Assembly (NCBI GenBank): GCA_030425185.1
Contig: JAUIAU010000014.1
Span: 1-64,000 of the forward strand
DNA from: Alphaproteobacteria bacterium
Lineage (GTDB): Bacteria > Pseudomonadota > Alphaproteobacteria > Rhodobacterales > Rhodobacteraceae
Reading direction: 5' to 3'
DNA length: 64,000 nucleotides
Part shown: positions 35,393 to 42,967 of the stretch, piece by piece
How the letters are laid out: every line of letters begins with the position of its first letter
How positions within the stretch are numbered: position 1 is the first letter of the stretch
The notes under the pieces: model-generated
The model's database searches: none
Told to the model about the DNA's origin: nothing
Seen by the model: only the letters and a program-made list of their open reading frames with translations
Made by a program: the position numbers and the translations under genes

Positions 35393-35430
35393 TTTGTATC
35401 GTTCCAAAGATGGTTTTGGAACGGTTCGAT
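35393..35430. promoter_or_regulatory. pair of LacI-type operator elements upstream of the Gfo/Idh operon
   Basis: TTTGTATC-GTTCCAAA (35393-35408) and TTTGGAAC-GGTTCGAT (35415-35430) each contain one perfect half-site of the palindrome seen at 24904. The inner halves CGTTCCAAA and TTTGGAACG also form a 9-bp inverted repeat. They lie 19-56 bases before the ATG at 35374, where a repressor would block transcription. Confidence 0.68.
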
Positions 35431-35469
35431 TTGGGAGTCAACCCTCGGCCTCGGGCACCGTACGGTACG

Positions 35470-35508
35470 TCGGTATCGCGTCGGTATCGGATCGGTGCGC
35501 GTGTCGGT
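35470..35508. repeat. second phased TCGGT repeat array
   Basis: TCGGT occurs at 35470, 35481, 35492 and 35504 (spacings 11, 11, 12). Extended units of the CGTCGGTATCG type match those in the 6309-6368 array. It is preceded by the palindrome CCGTACGG (35458-35465). It lies 96 or more bases upstream of the Gfo/Idh start and downstream of the ggpS stop. Confidence 0.65.
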
Positions 35509-35543
35509 GCCGGGAGGGCGGCGGTCCCGCCCCCCCTGCCCGC

Positions 35544-37037
35544 TCAGGCGGCGGTGCCCGGCTGGCGGGCGGCCTCGACGACGCCCAGTTGCGCCTCGGC
35601 CCAGGCCTGCAGGTCGCGGCGGGCGACGGCCTTGCGCAGTTCCGCCATGCGGGCGCGGCGCTCGGGTTCTTCCATCTCGAGGGCCTGCTCGATGGCGAGG
35701 TCCATCGAGCGGTGCGAGAACGGGTTGGTCAGCACCGCCGCGCCCATCTCGATGGCGGCGCCGGCGAACTCGGACAGCACCAGCACCCCGTCCCCGTCGC
35801 TGCGGCTGGAGACGAATTCCTTGCAGACGAGATTCATCCCGTCGGCGAGCGGCGTGATCCAGGCCACGTCGGCGACGCGGTAGTGGGCGACCAGCTGCTC
35901 GAAGGGGATGGCGCGCGACACGAGGGCGACCGGCTGCCAGTCGAGCGCGCCGTAGCGCCCGTTGATCCGGCCCGCGATCTGCTCGATCTGGCCCTGCACC
36001 TCCTCGTAGACGCTCATGTTGCGGTTGGCGCTGACCGAGACATGCAGCAGGCGCACTTTGCCGCGCAGGTCGCGGCGGCGCTCCAGCAGGCGCTCGAAGG
36101 CTTCAAGCTGCTCGACCCCGCCCTTGGTGTAGTCGGTGCGGCCGACCGACAGGATCAGGCGCATGTCGCCCATCTCCTCGCGCAGGCGGGCGGCCTCGGC
36201 GGCGGTCTCGTCGCTGGCGGCGAGGCCGGTGATGTACTCGGCATCGACCCCCACCGGCGCGGTGCAGACATGGACGCGGCGGCCGTCATAATCGAGGTGC
36301 AGCGGCTGGGTCTGCTCGCCGAGCGCGCTGCCCTCGACCACGAGGTCCTCGTCCACCCGCGCGCGGGCCACCGTCCCGACATCGCGCAGCGAGCGGGCGA
36401 CCGACACGAAGTTCGCGGAATAGCGCGGGATGTGGAAGCCGACCGCGTCGCAGGCCAGCAGGCTGTCGACGATTTCGCCCCGCCACGGCAGGACGTTGAA
36501 CATGTCCGCCCCCGGAAACGGAGTGTGGTGGAAGAACGAGATCCGCACGTCGGGGCGCAACTGGCGCAGGTAGCCCGGCACCAGCCAGAGGTTGTAGTCG
36601 TGGATCCAGACCAGCGCGCCGGGCGCGGCCTCGGCGGCGGCGGCCTCGGCGAAGGACCAGTTGACCTGCCGGAAGGTCGGCCAGTCCACCGGGTCGTAGT
36701 TATAGCGTTCCTTGAAGCCGTGCAGGATCGGCCAGAACGCCTCCTTCGAGGTGACGTGGTAGAAGCTCGTCACCTGCTCCTCGGTCAGCGGCAGCCGCGA
36801 GACGGTGTAGCTGCCCGCGCTGTCCTCGATCTCGACGACGCGGTCGAAGCCCGGGTTCGAGGTGTCCTCGGCCTGTTTCCAAGCCACCCAGGAGCCGCGC
36901 TCGAAGCGGCGGAAGAAGCTCTTGAGGGTCGGGACGATGCCGTTCGGGCTCTTGTTGTCGATGAAGCGGATCTCGCCGTCGACCTCGACCTCCTCGAAGG
37001 GCTGGCGGTGATAGACGATAACCAGATCGCTTTTCAT
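35544..37037 (-). CDS. ggpS: glucosylglycerol-phosphate synthase
   Basis: 497 residues of the GT20 family. The N-terminus LVIVYHRQPFEEVEVDG followed by NKSPNGIVPTLKSFFRRF is the GgpS form rather than the trehalose-6-phosphate synthase form. Shared catalytic blocks are IHDYNLWLVPGYLRQL near 165, FFHHTPFPGADMFNVLPWR near 190, SVGRTDYTKGGVEQLEAFE near 317, and ITPLADGMNLVCKEFV near 410. GgpS joins ADP-glucose (or similar) to sn-glycerol 3-phosphate, the first step to the compatible solute glucosylglycerol. It is the last gene of a three-gene operon with a HAD phosphatase and a G3P dehydrogenase, which supply the remaining step and the acceptor. Salt induction is expected, but no sensor is visible. 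Confidence 0.9.
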   Translation of the reverse strand: MKSDLVIVYHRQPFEEVEVDGEIRFIDNKSPNGIVPTLKSFFRRFERGSWVAWKQAEDTSNPGFDRVVEIEDSAGSYTVSRLPLTEEQVTSFYHVTSKEAFWPILHGFKERYNYDPVDWPTFRQVNWSFAEAAAAEAAPGALVWIHDYNLWLVPGYLRQLRPDVRISFFHHTPFPGADMFNVLPWRGEIVDSLLACDAVGFHIPRYSANFVSVARSLRDVGTVARARVDEDLVVEGSALGEQTQPLHLDYDGRRVHVCTAPVGVDAEYITGLAASDETAAEAARLREEMGDMRLILSVGRTDYTKGGVEQLEAFERLLERRRDLRGKVRLLHVSVSANRNMSVYEEVQGQIEQIAGRINGRYGALDWQPVALVSRAIPFEQLVAHYRVADVAWITPLADGMNLVCKEFVSSRSDGDGVLVLSEFAGAAIEMGAAVLTNPFSHRSMDLAIEQALEMEEPERRARMAELRKAVARRDLQAWAEAQLGVVEAARQPGTAA

Positions 37038-37087
37038 GGGGTCTCCTTGTGCCCGGTCGGCGGGCGGTTGTCGTTTTTCTTGGGGGA

Positions 37088-37858
37088 TCAGGGCGTCGGG
37101 TGCAGCGCGAGCGTCTCGACCGCTTCGAGAATGCCGCCCGCGCCGTGCGCCTCGGCGAGATGGACATGCGGCAGGTGGCGCACCGCGTCGATCAGCGCAG
37201 GCTCGGCGCCGCCCACGGCGACGGCGGGCAGGCCCGCCTGCAGCATCGACAGGTCGTTGAGCGTGTCGCCCGCCACCAGCACGCGTGCCTCGTCGAGTCC
37301 GAGATGGGCCACGAGACGGCGGATCGACGGACCCTTCGAGACGCCCTTCGGCAGCACGTCGAAGAAGCGGTTGTCCGAGATCAGCGCGTCATGTCCCAGC
37401 GCCGCGACGGTGGTGCGCGCGGCAGGGTCGAAGGCGGCGGGGTCGAGGTCGTAGCTGACCCGGTAACGGAACTCGGTCGGTTGCAGGGTCAGGCCCGGCG
37501 CCCCGTCGAGGGTCGCGCGCACCCGCGCCCCGGCGTCGTCCCAGAGCGCGGCGATCTCGGCCTCGAGCGGCGCGATCGGCGCGATGCGGCCGTCCTCGAC
37601 CGCCGCGATTGTGGTGCCGACGTCGCCCACGACATACTCGGGCCAGGGCACGCCGCTCTCGCAGAGCTGGGTGATGAAGGCCGGGTCGCGGCCGGTCACG
37701 AAGATCAGGCCGATGGTGGCGCGGTTGGCCTCGATCCAGTCGTAGAGGCGCCGGCGGTCGGCCATCGCGCCGCCGAGGAAGGTGCCGTCGAGATCGGTCG
37801 CCAGCACGAAGTCCCGCGCGGCGAGCACAGGTCCGGGGGTCGTCAGGGTCAGGGTCAT
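37088..37858 (-). CDS. HAD-IIB family phosphatase, probable glucosylglycerol-phosphate phosphatase
   Basis: 256 residues of the Cof/sucrose-phosphatase-like HAD class. Motif I is LATDLDGTFLGG (near 18-29), motif II IFVTGRD, motif III Lys in PKGVSKGPSIRRLV, and motif IV VAGDTLNDLSML, all intact with the nucleophile Asp. It resembles the phosphatase module found fused to GgpS in some gammaproteobacteria. Sandwiched between gpsA and ggpS, and overlapping gpsA by 4 bases, it should release glucosylglycerol from its phosphate. An alternative is sucrose or trehalose phosphatase, less likely given the neighbours. Confidence 0.82.
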   Translation of the reverse strand: MTLTLTTPGPVLAARDFVLATDLDGTFLGGAMADRRRLYDWIEANRATIGLIFVTGRDPAFITQLCESGVPWPEYVVGDVGTTIAAVEDGRIAPIAPLEAEIAALWDDAGARVRATLDGAPGLTLQPTEFRYRVSYDLDPAAFDPAARTTVAALGHDALISDNRFFDVLPKGVSKGPSIRRLVAHLGLDEARVLVAGDTLNDLSMLQAGLPAVAVGGAEPALIDAVRHLPHVHLAEAHGAGGILEAVETLALHPTP

Positions 37859-38979
37859 CGGGTCGGGTCCGGTTGGGCCGCGGGATGGTGCAGCATCAGG
37901 TCGTAGCCGCGCGGCTCGGCTTCGAGCGGGCTGGCCCAGAGGGCCGCGAAGGTGGCGCGCAGGTCGGCGCCGTCGGTGAGGATGGCGTGAACCGCCTCGC
38001 AGATCGGCAGGCTGAGGCCGATGCGCCGCGCGAGGTCCACGACCGAGACCGCGTTGACCTCGCCTTCGACCACCACGGGCTGTCCGTCGAAGCATTCGGC
38101 GCGCGGCAGGCCCTCGCCCAGTTGCAGGCCGAGCTTCATGTTGCGCGAGGTGGTGGACGAGCAGGTCAGCGTCAGGTCGCCCGCGCCGGACAGGCCGGTG
38201 ACGGTTTCGCGCCGTCCGCCAAGGGCTTCGGCGAGGCGCTTCATCTCGTCCATGCCGCGGCTGATGAGGGCGGCGCGGGTATTCTCGGCGTAGCCCGCGC
38301 CGGTCATCATCCCGCAGGCCAGCGCGATGACGTTCTTGACCGCGCCGCCGATCTCGACCCCGGTCAGGTCGTCCGAGATGTAGGGCCGGAAGCCGTCCGA
38401 GCCGAACGAGACCGCGAGACGGGCGGCCGGGCTTTCCTCCGGATGGACGAACTCGCGCGGGGCATGGGGAAAGGCGATGGTGGCTGCGGTCGGATGGCCG
38501 AGCGCGGTTTCGCGGGCGAAGGTCGGCCCCGACAGCGCGCCCACCGGGTGGCCCGGCAGCGCCTCGGCCAGCACCTCGGACAGCAGGAGGCCGCTCTCGG
38601 CCTCGATCCCCTTGCAGCAGAGCACCAGCGGGATGCCCTCGGGAAGGTGCGGGCGCAGGCGGGCGGCGGTCTCGCGCAGCACGCGGGAGGGCGTGACGAT
38701 CAGCACGGCCTCGGCGGGCGCGAGCGCCGCGGCGGGATCGGCGGTGACATCGAGGAGGTCGGGCAGCGGGATGCCGGGCAGGTAGCGGGCGTTCTCGCGG
38801 GCCCGGGACATCGCGGCGGCGTCGTCGGCGTTCCGGCCCAGCAACTCGACCCGGCGGCCCGCATGGGCGGCGACGATGGCGAGCGCGGTGCCCCAGCTTC
38901 CGGCCCCCACGACGGCGAGACGGTCATAGGGCTGCGGGCGCGGCAGGCGGCGGCAGGGTTGGAACGGGCTATGCATCAT
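37855..38979 (-). CDS. gpsA: NAD(P)-dependent glycerol-3-phosphate dehydrogenase
   Basis: 374 residues, slightly longer than the usual 330 because of a basic N-terminal extension (MMHSPFQPCRRLPRPQP). The Rossmann motif is AVVGAGSWGTALAIVAAH. Further blocks are VLCCKGIE, ALSGPTFARETA, the catalytic Lys in GVEIGGAVKNVIALACG, and GLSGAGDLTLTCSSTTSRN. It reduces dihydroxyacetone phosphate to sn-glycerol 3-phosphate in the cytosol, the acceptor for GgpS. As first gene of the ggpS operon it looks like a dedicated copy for osmolyte synthesis rather than the housekeeping phospholipid enzyme. Tandem ATG codons at 38979 and 38976 make the exact start uncertain by one residue. Confidence 0.9.
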   Translation of the reverse strand: MMHSPFQPCRRLPRPQPYDRLAVVGAGSWGTALAIVAAHAGRRVELLGRNADDAAAMSRARENARYLPGIPLPDLLDVTADPAAALAPAEAVLIVTPSRVLRETAARLRPHLPEGIPLVLCCKGIEAESGLLLSEVLAEALPGHPVGALSGPTFARETALGHPTAATIAFPHAPREFVHPEESPAARLAVSFGSDGFRPYISDDLTGVEIGGAVKNVIALACGMMTGAGYAENTRAALISRGMDEMKRLAEALGGRRETVTGLSGAGDLTLTCSSTTSRNMKLGLQLGEGLPRAECFDGQPVVVEGEVNAVSVVDLARRIGLSLPICEAVHAILTDGADLRATFAALWASPLEAEPRGYDLMLHHPAAQPDPTR

Positions 38980-39034
38980 CCGGCCGCCGGGAGGGGCGGG
39001 CCACGGGCCTCATGTGTTGCTGATTGCCTGACTT

Positions 39035-39062
39035 AGGATAGGGAGATCGCCGCGGGGATCAA
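39035..39062 (-). promoter_or_regulatory. candidate sigma-70 promoter of the glucosylglycerol operon
   Basis: On the minus strand TTGATC (39062-39057) and TATCCT (39040-39035) are 16 bases apart, 56 bases upstream of the gpsA start. This is a reasonable match to a vegetative promoter. No dyad operator is obvious beside it. Confidence 0.4.
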
Positions 39063-39106
39063 GGTTTTTCTGCGGCGCGGCGTCGGGAGGGGGTTGGCGG
39101 GGGGTG

Positions 39107-40153
39107 TCAGTTCGCCGCCTGCGCGCGCCAGGTGGCGGGGGGGACGCCGGTCCAGCGGCGGAAGGCGCGGGTGAAGGCGGAGGGCTCGGAAAACCCCACG
39201 AGGTAGGCGGTCTGGTTGACCGAGACCTTGCGCGCCGAGAGGTAGTCGAGCGCCATCCGGCGGCGCAGGTCGTCGTGGAGCGCGGCGAAGCTGGTGCCCT
39301 CGTCCCGCAGGCGGCGGTAGAGGGTCTGGCGGCTCATGCCGAGGTCGGCGGCGACGGTGTCGGCGGAGACATCGCCGGTGTGCAGACGGGGGAGCAGGTG
39401 CGCCTCGATCCGGGCGGACAGCGTTCCGGCGGCGTCGAGTTCGGCGAGCAGCCGCTCGGCCCGCTCGGTGAACAGGCCGAAGACATAGTCGGTGGACCCC
39501 TCGAAGGGCGTCTCCAGCCAGCCCGGATCGATCAGCAGCGCGTTGCGCGGGGCGGAAAAGGTCACCGGCAGGGCCAGCAGCCGGGCATAGGCTTCGGCAT
39601 GGGCGGGCGCGGGATGGGTCACCTCCAGCCGCTTGCCGAACGGGCGGCCCGGAAACTCGCGGGCGAACTCGCCGATGAAGCGCCCGAAGGCCATCTCGGT
39701 CAGGCCGGGAAAGGCGTTCGGATCGGGGCGCAGGTCGACGATCCAGACGCCCTCCGGCCCCGGCTCGACGGCGAAGCGCGGCCCGGCCTGCCCGGCGTCC
39801 ACCTCGACCATCAGCCGGGCATAGCGGTTCAGCTGGCGCAGCGCCTCGGCCATCGTCGGCGCGGCGTGGACGATCAGCCCGACGATCGAGATCCGGTCGA
39901 GCCGCGTACCGGTGGCGTAGTCGAGCAGGAAGGCCGGATCGGCGGTCTCCCGGGCGGCGGCCCCGGTCAGCCGGAAGAAGGCCGTCATGGACACGCGGGC
40001 GTCGGGATCGTCGAGCGCCGCCTCGGTCAGGGCGGCGGCGGTCCGCAGGGCGGCCCGGTCGGCCCCGCGCGCGGCCGCATGGTCGAGCACCGCGCGCGCG
40101 ATCCCGGCGGCGACACTGCCGGGCAGATCGGGCGGCGCGGGCGGGCTGGGCAT
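39107..40153 (-). CDS. AraC family transcriptional regulator (Arabinose_bd type)
   Basis: 348 residues. An N-terminal sensor domain of about 200 residues (SMTAFFRLTGAAARETADPAFLLDYA, GLIVHAAPTMAEALRQLNRY) is of the OruR/ArgR-like Arabinose_bd type. The C-terminal HTH_18 domain contains both helix-turn-helix units (VAADLGMSRQTLYRRLRDEG and TAYLVGFSEPSAFTRAFRRWTG). ATG 40153 has an AAAGGAA ribosome site; upstream in-frame codons lack one. It is on the same strand as gpsA, 127 bases upstream, and divergent from the small membrane protein at 40314, which is its most likely target. A role in osmotic control is possible but not shown. Confidence 0.9.
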   Translation of the reverse strand: MPSPPAPPDLPGSVAAGIARAVLDHAAARGADRAALRTAAALTEAALDDPDARVSMTAFFRLTGAAARETADPAFLLDYATGTRLDRISIVGLIVHAAPTMAEALRQLNRYARLMVEVDAGQAGPRFAVEPGPEGVWIVDLRPDPNAFPGLTEMAFGRFIGEFAREFPGRPFGKRLEVTHPAPAHAEAYARLLALPVTFSAPRNALLIDPGWLETPFEGSTDYVFGLFTERAERLLAELDAAGTLSARIEAHLLPRLHTGDVSADTVAADLGMSRQTLYRRLRDEGTSFAALHDDLRRRMALDYLSARKVSVNQTAYLVGFSEPSAFTRAFRRWTGVPPATWRAQAAN

Positions 40154-40313
40154 GGCGTTCCTTTCCCTCTGTCGAAAGGGGGTAGGCAGTTTGGCACGCA
40201 AAGCCAATCCCCTGTTACCCACGGTCATGGGCGCGAGGCCCCGCCTGCCCTATCCCCCGGTCCCGACAGGCGGTGCGGAGGGACCGCGCCGCGCGATGCG
40301 AAAGGGACATGAC

Positions 40314-41009
40314 ATGCGTTTCGAGACCTTCGGCGGGATCGCCGCCCTCCTCTGTGCGGCCACCTACGTGGCGGGCTTCGCGCTGATGCTGGGGCTGCTC
40401 GCCCCCTCGGGCTACGGCCAGCCGGGCGCGGCGGCAGCCGACATCGTCGCCTTCCTCGTCGAGCACCGGACCCTGATGCTGCTGTGGAACGGCACGATCT
40501 ACATCCTGAACGCGCTGCTCCTCTCGGCGCTGGCGGTGGCGCTGGGACGGACGCTGGCGCCGGGTGCGCCGGGGCTTGCGGCCTGGGCGCAGGCGGTGGG
40601 CCTGATCTGGGCCACGCTGGTGCTGGGGGCGGGCATGATCGCCAATGTCGCCGTCGCGCAGGCTGCCGCCCTTTACCCGACCGACCCCGAGGGTGCCGCG
40701 ACGCTGTGGCGGACCCTGCACGCCGTCGAACTGGGCCTTGGCGGCGGCAACGAGATCGCGGGCGGCGTCTGGGCGCTGCTGGTCAGCCTTGCGGGGCGGA
40801 TCACCGGGCGGTTCGGCCTGGCGCTGGCGGCCTTCGGGACCGTGATCGGCGCGTCCGGCCTGGCGACGGTGCTGCCGGTGGCCGGGGAAACCGCGGGCGT
40901 GATCTTCGGGCTGGGCTACATCGGCTGGTTCGCCTGGGTGGGCGTCGTCCTGCTGCGCCGTCCCTCGGTCCGTCCGGCCCGGCCCGTGGTGCGCCCCGAG
41001 GCCGCCTGA
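40314..41009 (+). CDS. six-helix membrane protein, DUF4386-like
   Basis: 231 residues with about six hydrophobic helices, starting MRFETFGGIAALLCAATYVAGFALMLGLLAP and ending in a short basic Pro/Arg tail. The arrangement of short loops (VEHRTLMLLWNGTIYILN, LHAVELGLGGGNEIAGG) resembles DUF4386-type inner membrane proteins of unknown function. ATG 40314 is preceded by GAAAGGGA at good spacing. It is divergent from the AraC regulator, suggesting regulation by it. It ends 79 bases before the IclR gene at 41089. Confidence 0.7.
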   Translation: MRFETFGGIAALLCAATYVAGFALMLGLLAPSGYGQPGAAAADIVAFLVEHRTLMLLWNGTIYILNALLLSALAVALGRTLAPGAPGLAAWAQAVGLIWATLVLGAGMIANVAVAQAAALYPTDPEGAATLWRTLHAVELGLGGGNEIAGGVWALLVSLAGRITGRFGLALAAFGTVIGASGLATVLPVAGETAGVIFGLGYIGWFAWVGVVLLRRPSVRPARPVVRPEAA

Positions 41010-41046
41010 GGCCCCGCACGGTTCGGGATTGTTCATATCTGCGCGG

Positions 41047-41065
41047 CATGTTCAAAAGGGACATG
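41047..41065. promoter_or_regulatory. IclR-type palindrome upstream of the iclR gene
   Basis: CATGTTC-AAAAG-GGACATG is an imperfect 7-bp inverted repeat ending 23 bases before the ATG at 41089. Its left 11 bases (CATGTTCAAAA) are identical to 56836-56846 in the divergent promoter of the aromatic operon, tying this regulator to that promoter as well as to autoregulation. Confidence 0.55.
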
Positions 41066-41088
41066 CCGACAGCCCCGGACCGACCCCG

Positions 41089-41916
41089 ATGAGCGAGACC
41101 GAGACCGAGACCAAGCCCGACGCGCCGGACTACACGGTGCCCCCGGTCTCGCGGGCGATTGCGGTCCTGCGCCACATCGCGGCGGGCAACCGCTGCCGCA
41201 ATTCCAGCCAGACCGCCAAGGCGCTGGGGATCAACCGCACGACACTGATCCGGCTGCTGGCGACGCTGGAGGCGGAAGAGATGATCGACGCCCTGCCCGA
41301 TGGCGGCGGCTACCGGCTCGGGACCTCGCTGATCGCGCTGGCCGCGCAGGCGCTGAACGAGCGCGGCATCCTCCAGATGGCCCGCCCCGTGCTGCGCGAC
41401 CTCGTGGACCGGCTGAACCTGTCGGCGCATCTCGGCATCATCGACGGGCGCGAGATCGTCTACCTGGCCCGCGAGACGCCGAATTCGCATCTCGCCAGCA
41501 CGGTGCGCGAGGGCACCCGCCTGCCCGCCCATGCCACCACCATAGGGCGCATCCTGCTGGCGGAACTGCCGCTGGCGGCGCTGCGCGACCTCTATGCCGA
41601 CGCGGCGCTGGAGGCGTTCACCGACAAGACCCGCACGACGCTGGCCGCGCTGGAGGCGCAGCTGGCCGCCGACCGGGCGCGCGGGGTGGCGTGGAGCGTG
41701 GCGAATTTCGAGCCCGAGATCGGCTCGGCGGCGGCAGTGGTGCGCGACCATCTCGGACGGCCCGCCGGGGCGCTGAACGTCACCGGGCACGCCAGCGTAT
41801 TCGCCGAGGGCGGCCCGCAGACCGCGGACATCGAGGCCGCGCTGAAGGAGGCGGCGGCGCGGCTGTCGCGCGACCTCGGCTACCGGGGACCGGGCGCGGC
41901 GTCGTCCCAGGCATAG
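41089..41916 (+). CDS. IclR family transcriptional regulator
   Basis: 275 residues. The N-terminal winged HTH (SSQTAKALGINRTTLIRLLATLEAEEMI, about 39-66) is followed by the IclR effector-binding GAF-like domain (GYRLGTSLIALAAQAL, SAHLGIIDGREIVYLARE, LPAHATTIGRILLA). IclR proteins commonly control aromatic-compound operons in response to a pathway metabolite. It lies at the far end of the 15-gene catabolic operon and converges with its last gene, the pentapeptide protein, overlapping it by 37 bases. Shared promoter elements suggest it controls the 56.8 kb divergent promoter. Confidence 0.92.
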   Translation: MSETETETKPDAPDYTVPPVSRAIAVLRHIAAGNRCRNSSQTAKALGINRTTLIRLLATLEAEEMIDALPDGGGYRLGTSLIALAAQALNERGILQMARPVLRDLVDRLNLSAHLGIIDGREIVYLARETPNSHLASTVREGTRLPAHATTIGRILLAELPLAALRDLYADAALEAFTDKTRTTLAALEAQLAADRARGVAWSVANFEPEIGSAAAVVRDHLGRPAGALNVTGHASVFAEGGPQTADIEAALKEAAARLSRDLGYRGPGAASSQA

Positions 41917-42500
41917 CCGAAGGCCATCGGCAGGGCCCCGGCGGCAAGTCCCGCCGCCCCGCGCCGCGCGCCCTTCAGCCAGAGGCGGCCGTGCACCTCG
42001 GACCCGGTGAAATCGGCGGCCTCGGGCAGGCGCGCGTTCTCGGCCCAGAGCCCGCCCAACCATTCGGCGTTGCGCAGGCTGGTTTCTCCCTGAAATTCGG
42101 TGTCTTGCAGCGAGAAGTTTCCGTAGCCGGTGAAGCCGTCGAACCGGACCCGGCCCGCGAACCGGGCGCGGTCGAAGCGGCCGATGCCGCGCAGTTCCAC
42201 GGACGAGAAATCGGCGGGACCGGCGAAGACCGCGTCCTCGAACCGGGCGTCGTTGTCGAAAACCGCACCCGTCAGGTCGAGCGCGTCGGTGAAGCGCGCG
42301 CCCCGGAACCAGGCGAGGCCGCAGAACCGGGTGCCGCGCGCGTGGACCGGCCCGGCGAAGGTCGCGCCCGAGAGGTCCACGCCGGTCAGCACGAGGCCCG
42401 ACAGGTCGAGCGGACCCGTCACCGTGATCCCGCGCAGGTCGACGGCCGCGCCGTGGGTCCAGGGCACGGTCAGCGCGGCGCGGATCGCGGCGGGGTCCAT
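41880..42500 (-). CDS. pentapeptide-repeat protein
   Basis: 206 residues composed mainly of pentapeptide A(D/N)LXX-like repeats (LRGITVTGPLDLSGLVLTG, FRGARFTDALDLTGAVFDND, FDRARFAGRVRFDG), predicted to fold as a right-handed quadrilateral beta-helix. No membrane or signal segment is present. Its ATG overlaps the flavodoxin stop (TGATG), so it is translationally coupled and is the last gene of the aromatic operon. Function is unknown; in a redox operon it may be a scaffold. Its 3' end overlaps the convergent iclR gene by 37 bases. Confidence 0.8.
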   Translation of the reverse strand: MDPAAIRAALTVPWTHGAAVDLRGITVTGPLDLSGLVLTGVDLSGATFAGPVHARGTRFCGLAWFRGARFTDALDLTGAVFDNDARFEDAVFAGPADFSSVELRGIGRFDRARFAGRVRFDGFTGYGNFSLQDTEFQGETSLRNAEWLGGLWAENARLPEAADFTGSEVHGRLWLKGARRGAAGLAAGALPMAFGYAWDDAAPGPR

Positions 42501-42967
42501 CAGGCGGCGGCCCCGAGGCGGGTTGCGGCCTCGGCGATCACCGCCTCGGCCCAGGGCAGCGCCAGGTCCTCGGCGAGGTCGGGACCGGAGGCGTCATGGG
42601 TGACCCGGTCCCCGATCATTGTCGCGCCGCGCTGCGCCAGCGCCGCCGCCAGCACCGCGCTGCCGCCGTTGAAGGTGTCCGGATAGGCGCTGTCGCCCAG
42701 CCCGAAGATCGCGAAATGGACGTGCGACAGGTCCGGATCCCCGGCATCAAGCGCCGCGCCGAAGGGCTGGGCCGAGGCAGGGAGTTCCCCGTCGCCGTAG
42801 GTCGAGCAGACGACCAGGTAGAAGGTGTCGCCGTCGAGGTCTTCGGGCGCGATGTCCGACAGGTTCGCGACGCTGACCTCGTGGTCGGCTTCGAGCGCGG
42901 ATTGCAGGTCCTCGGCCAGCATCTCGGCGTTGCCGGTTTCGGTGCCGTAGAGAATGGCGAGTTTCAT
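42500..42967 (-). CDS. flavodoxin
   Basis: 155 residues with the flavodoxin fold. The FMN phosphate loop is LYGTETGNAEMLAEDL (7-22), and the loops VCSTYGDGELPASAQ and GLGDSAYPDTF contact the flavin. It resembles the flavodoxin domains of CysJ/MioC-type proteins. It carries single electrons from an NADPH flavoprotein. It is coupled by ATGA to the adrenodoxin-type reductase gene immediately upstream, so the two form a reductase-flavodoxin chain. The operon's Rieske oxygenase has no encoded ferredoxin, making this the likely electron donor. Confidence 0.92.
   Translation of the reverse strand: MKLAILYGTETGNAEMLAEDLQSALEADHEVSVANLSDIAPEDLDGDTFYLVVCSTYGDGELPASAQPFGAALDAGDPDLSHVHFAIFGLGDSAYPDTFNGGSAVLAAALAQRGATMIGDRVTHDASGPDLAEDLALPWAEAVIAEAATRLGAAA

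Noticed and set aside
33020-35857. 945-residue plus-strand frame over the CoA-transferase and Gfo/Idh genes
   Set aside because: No domain and runs antisense across operators and coding regions of well-supported genes.
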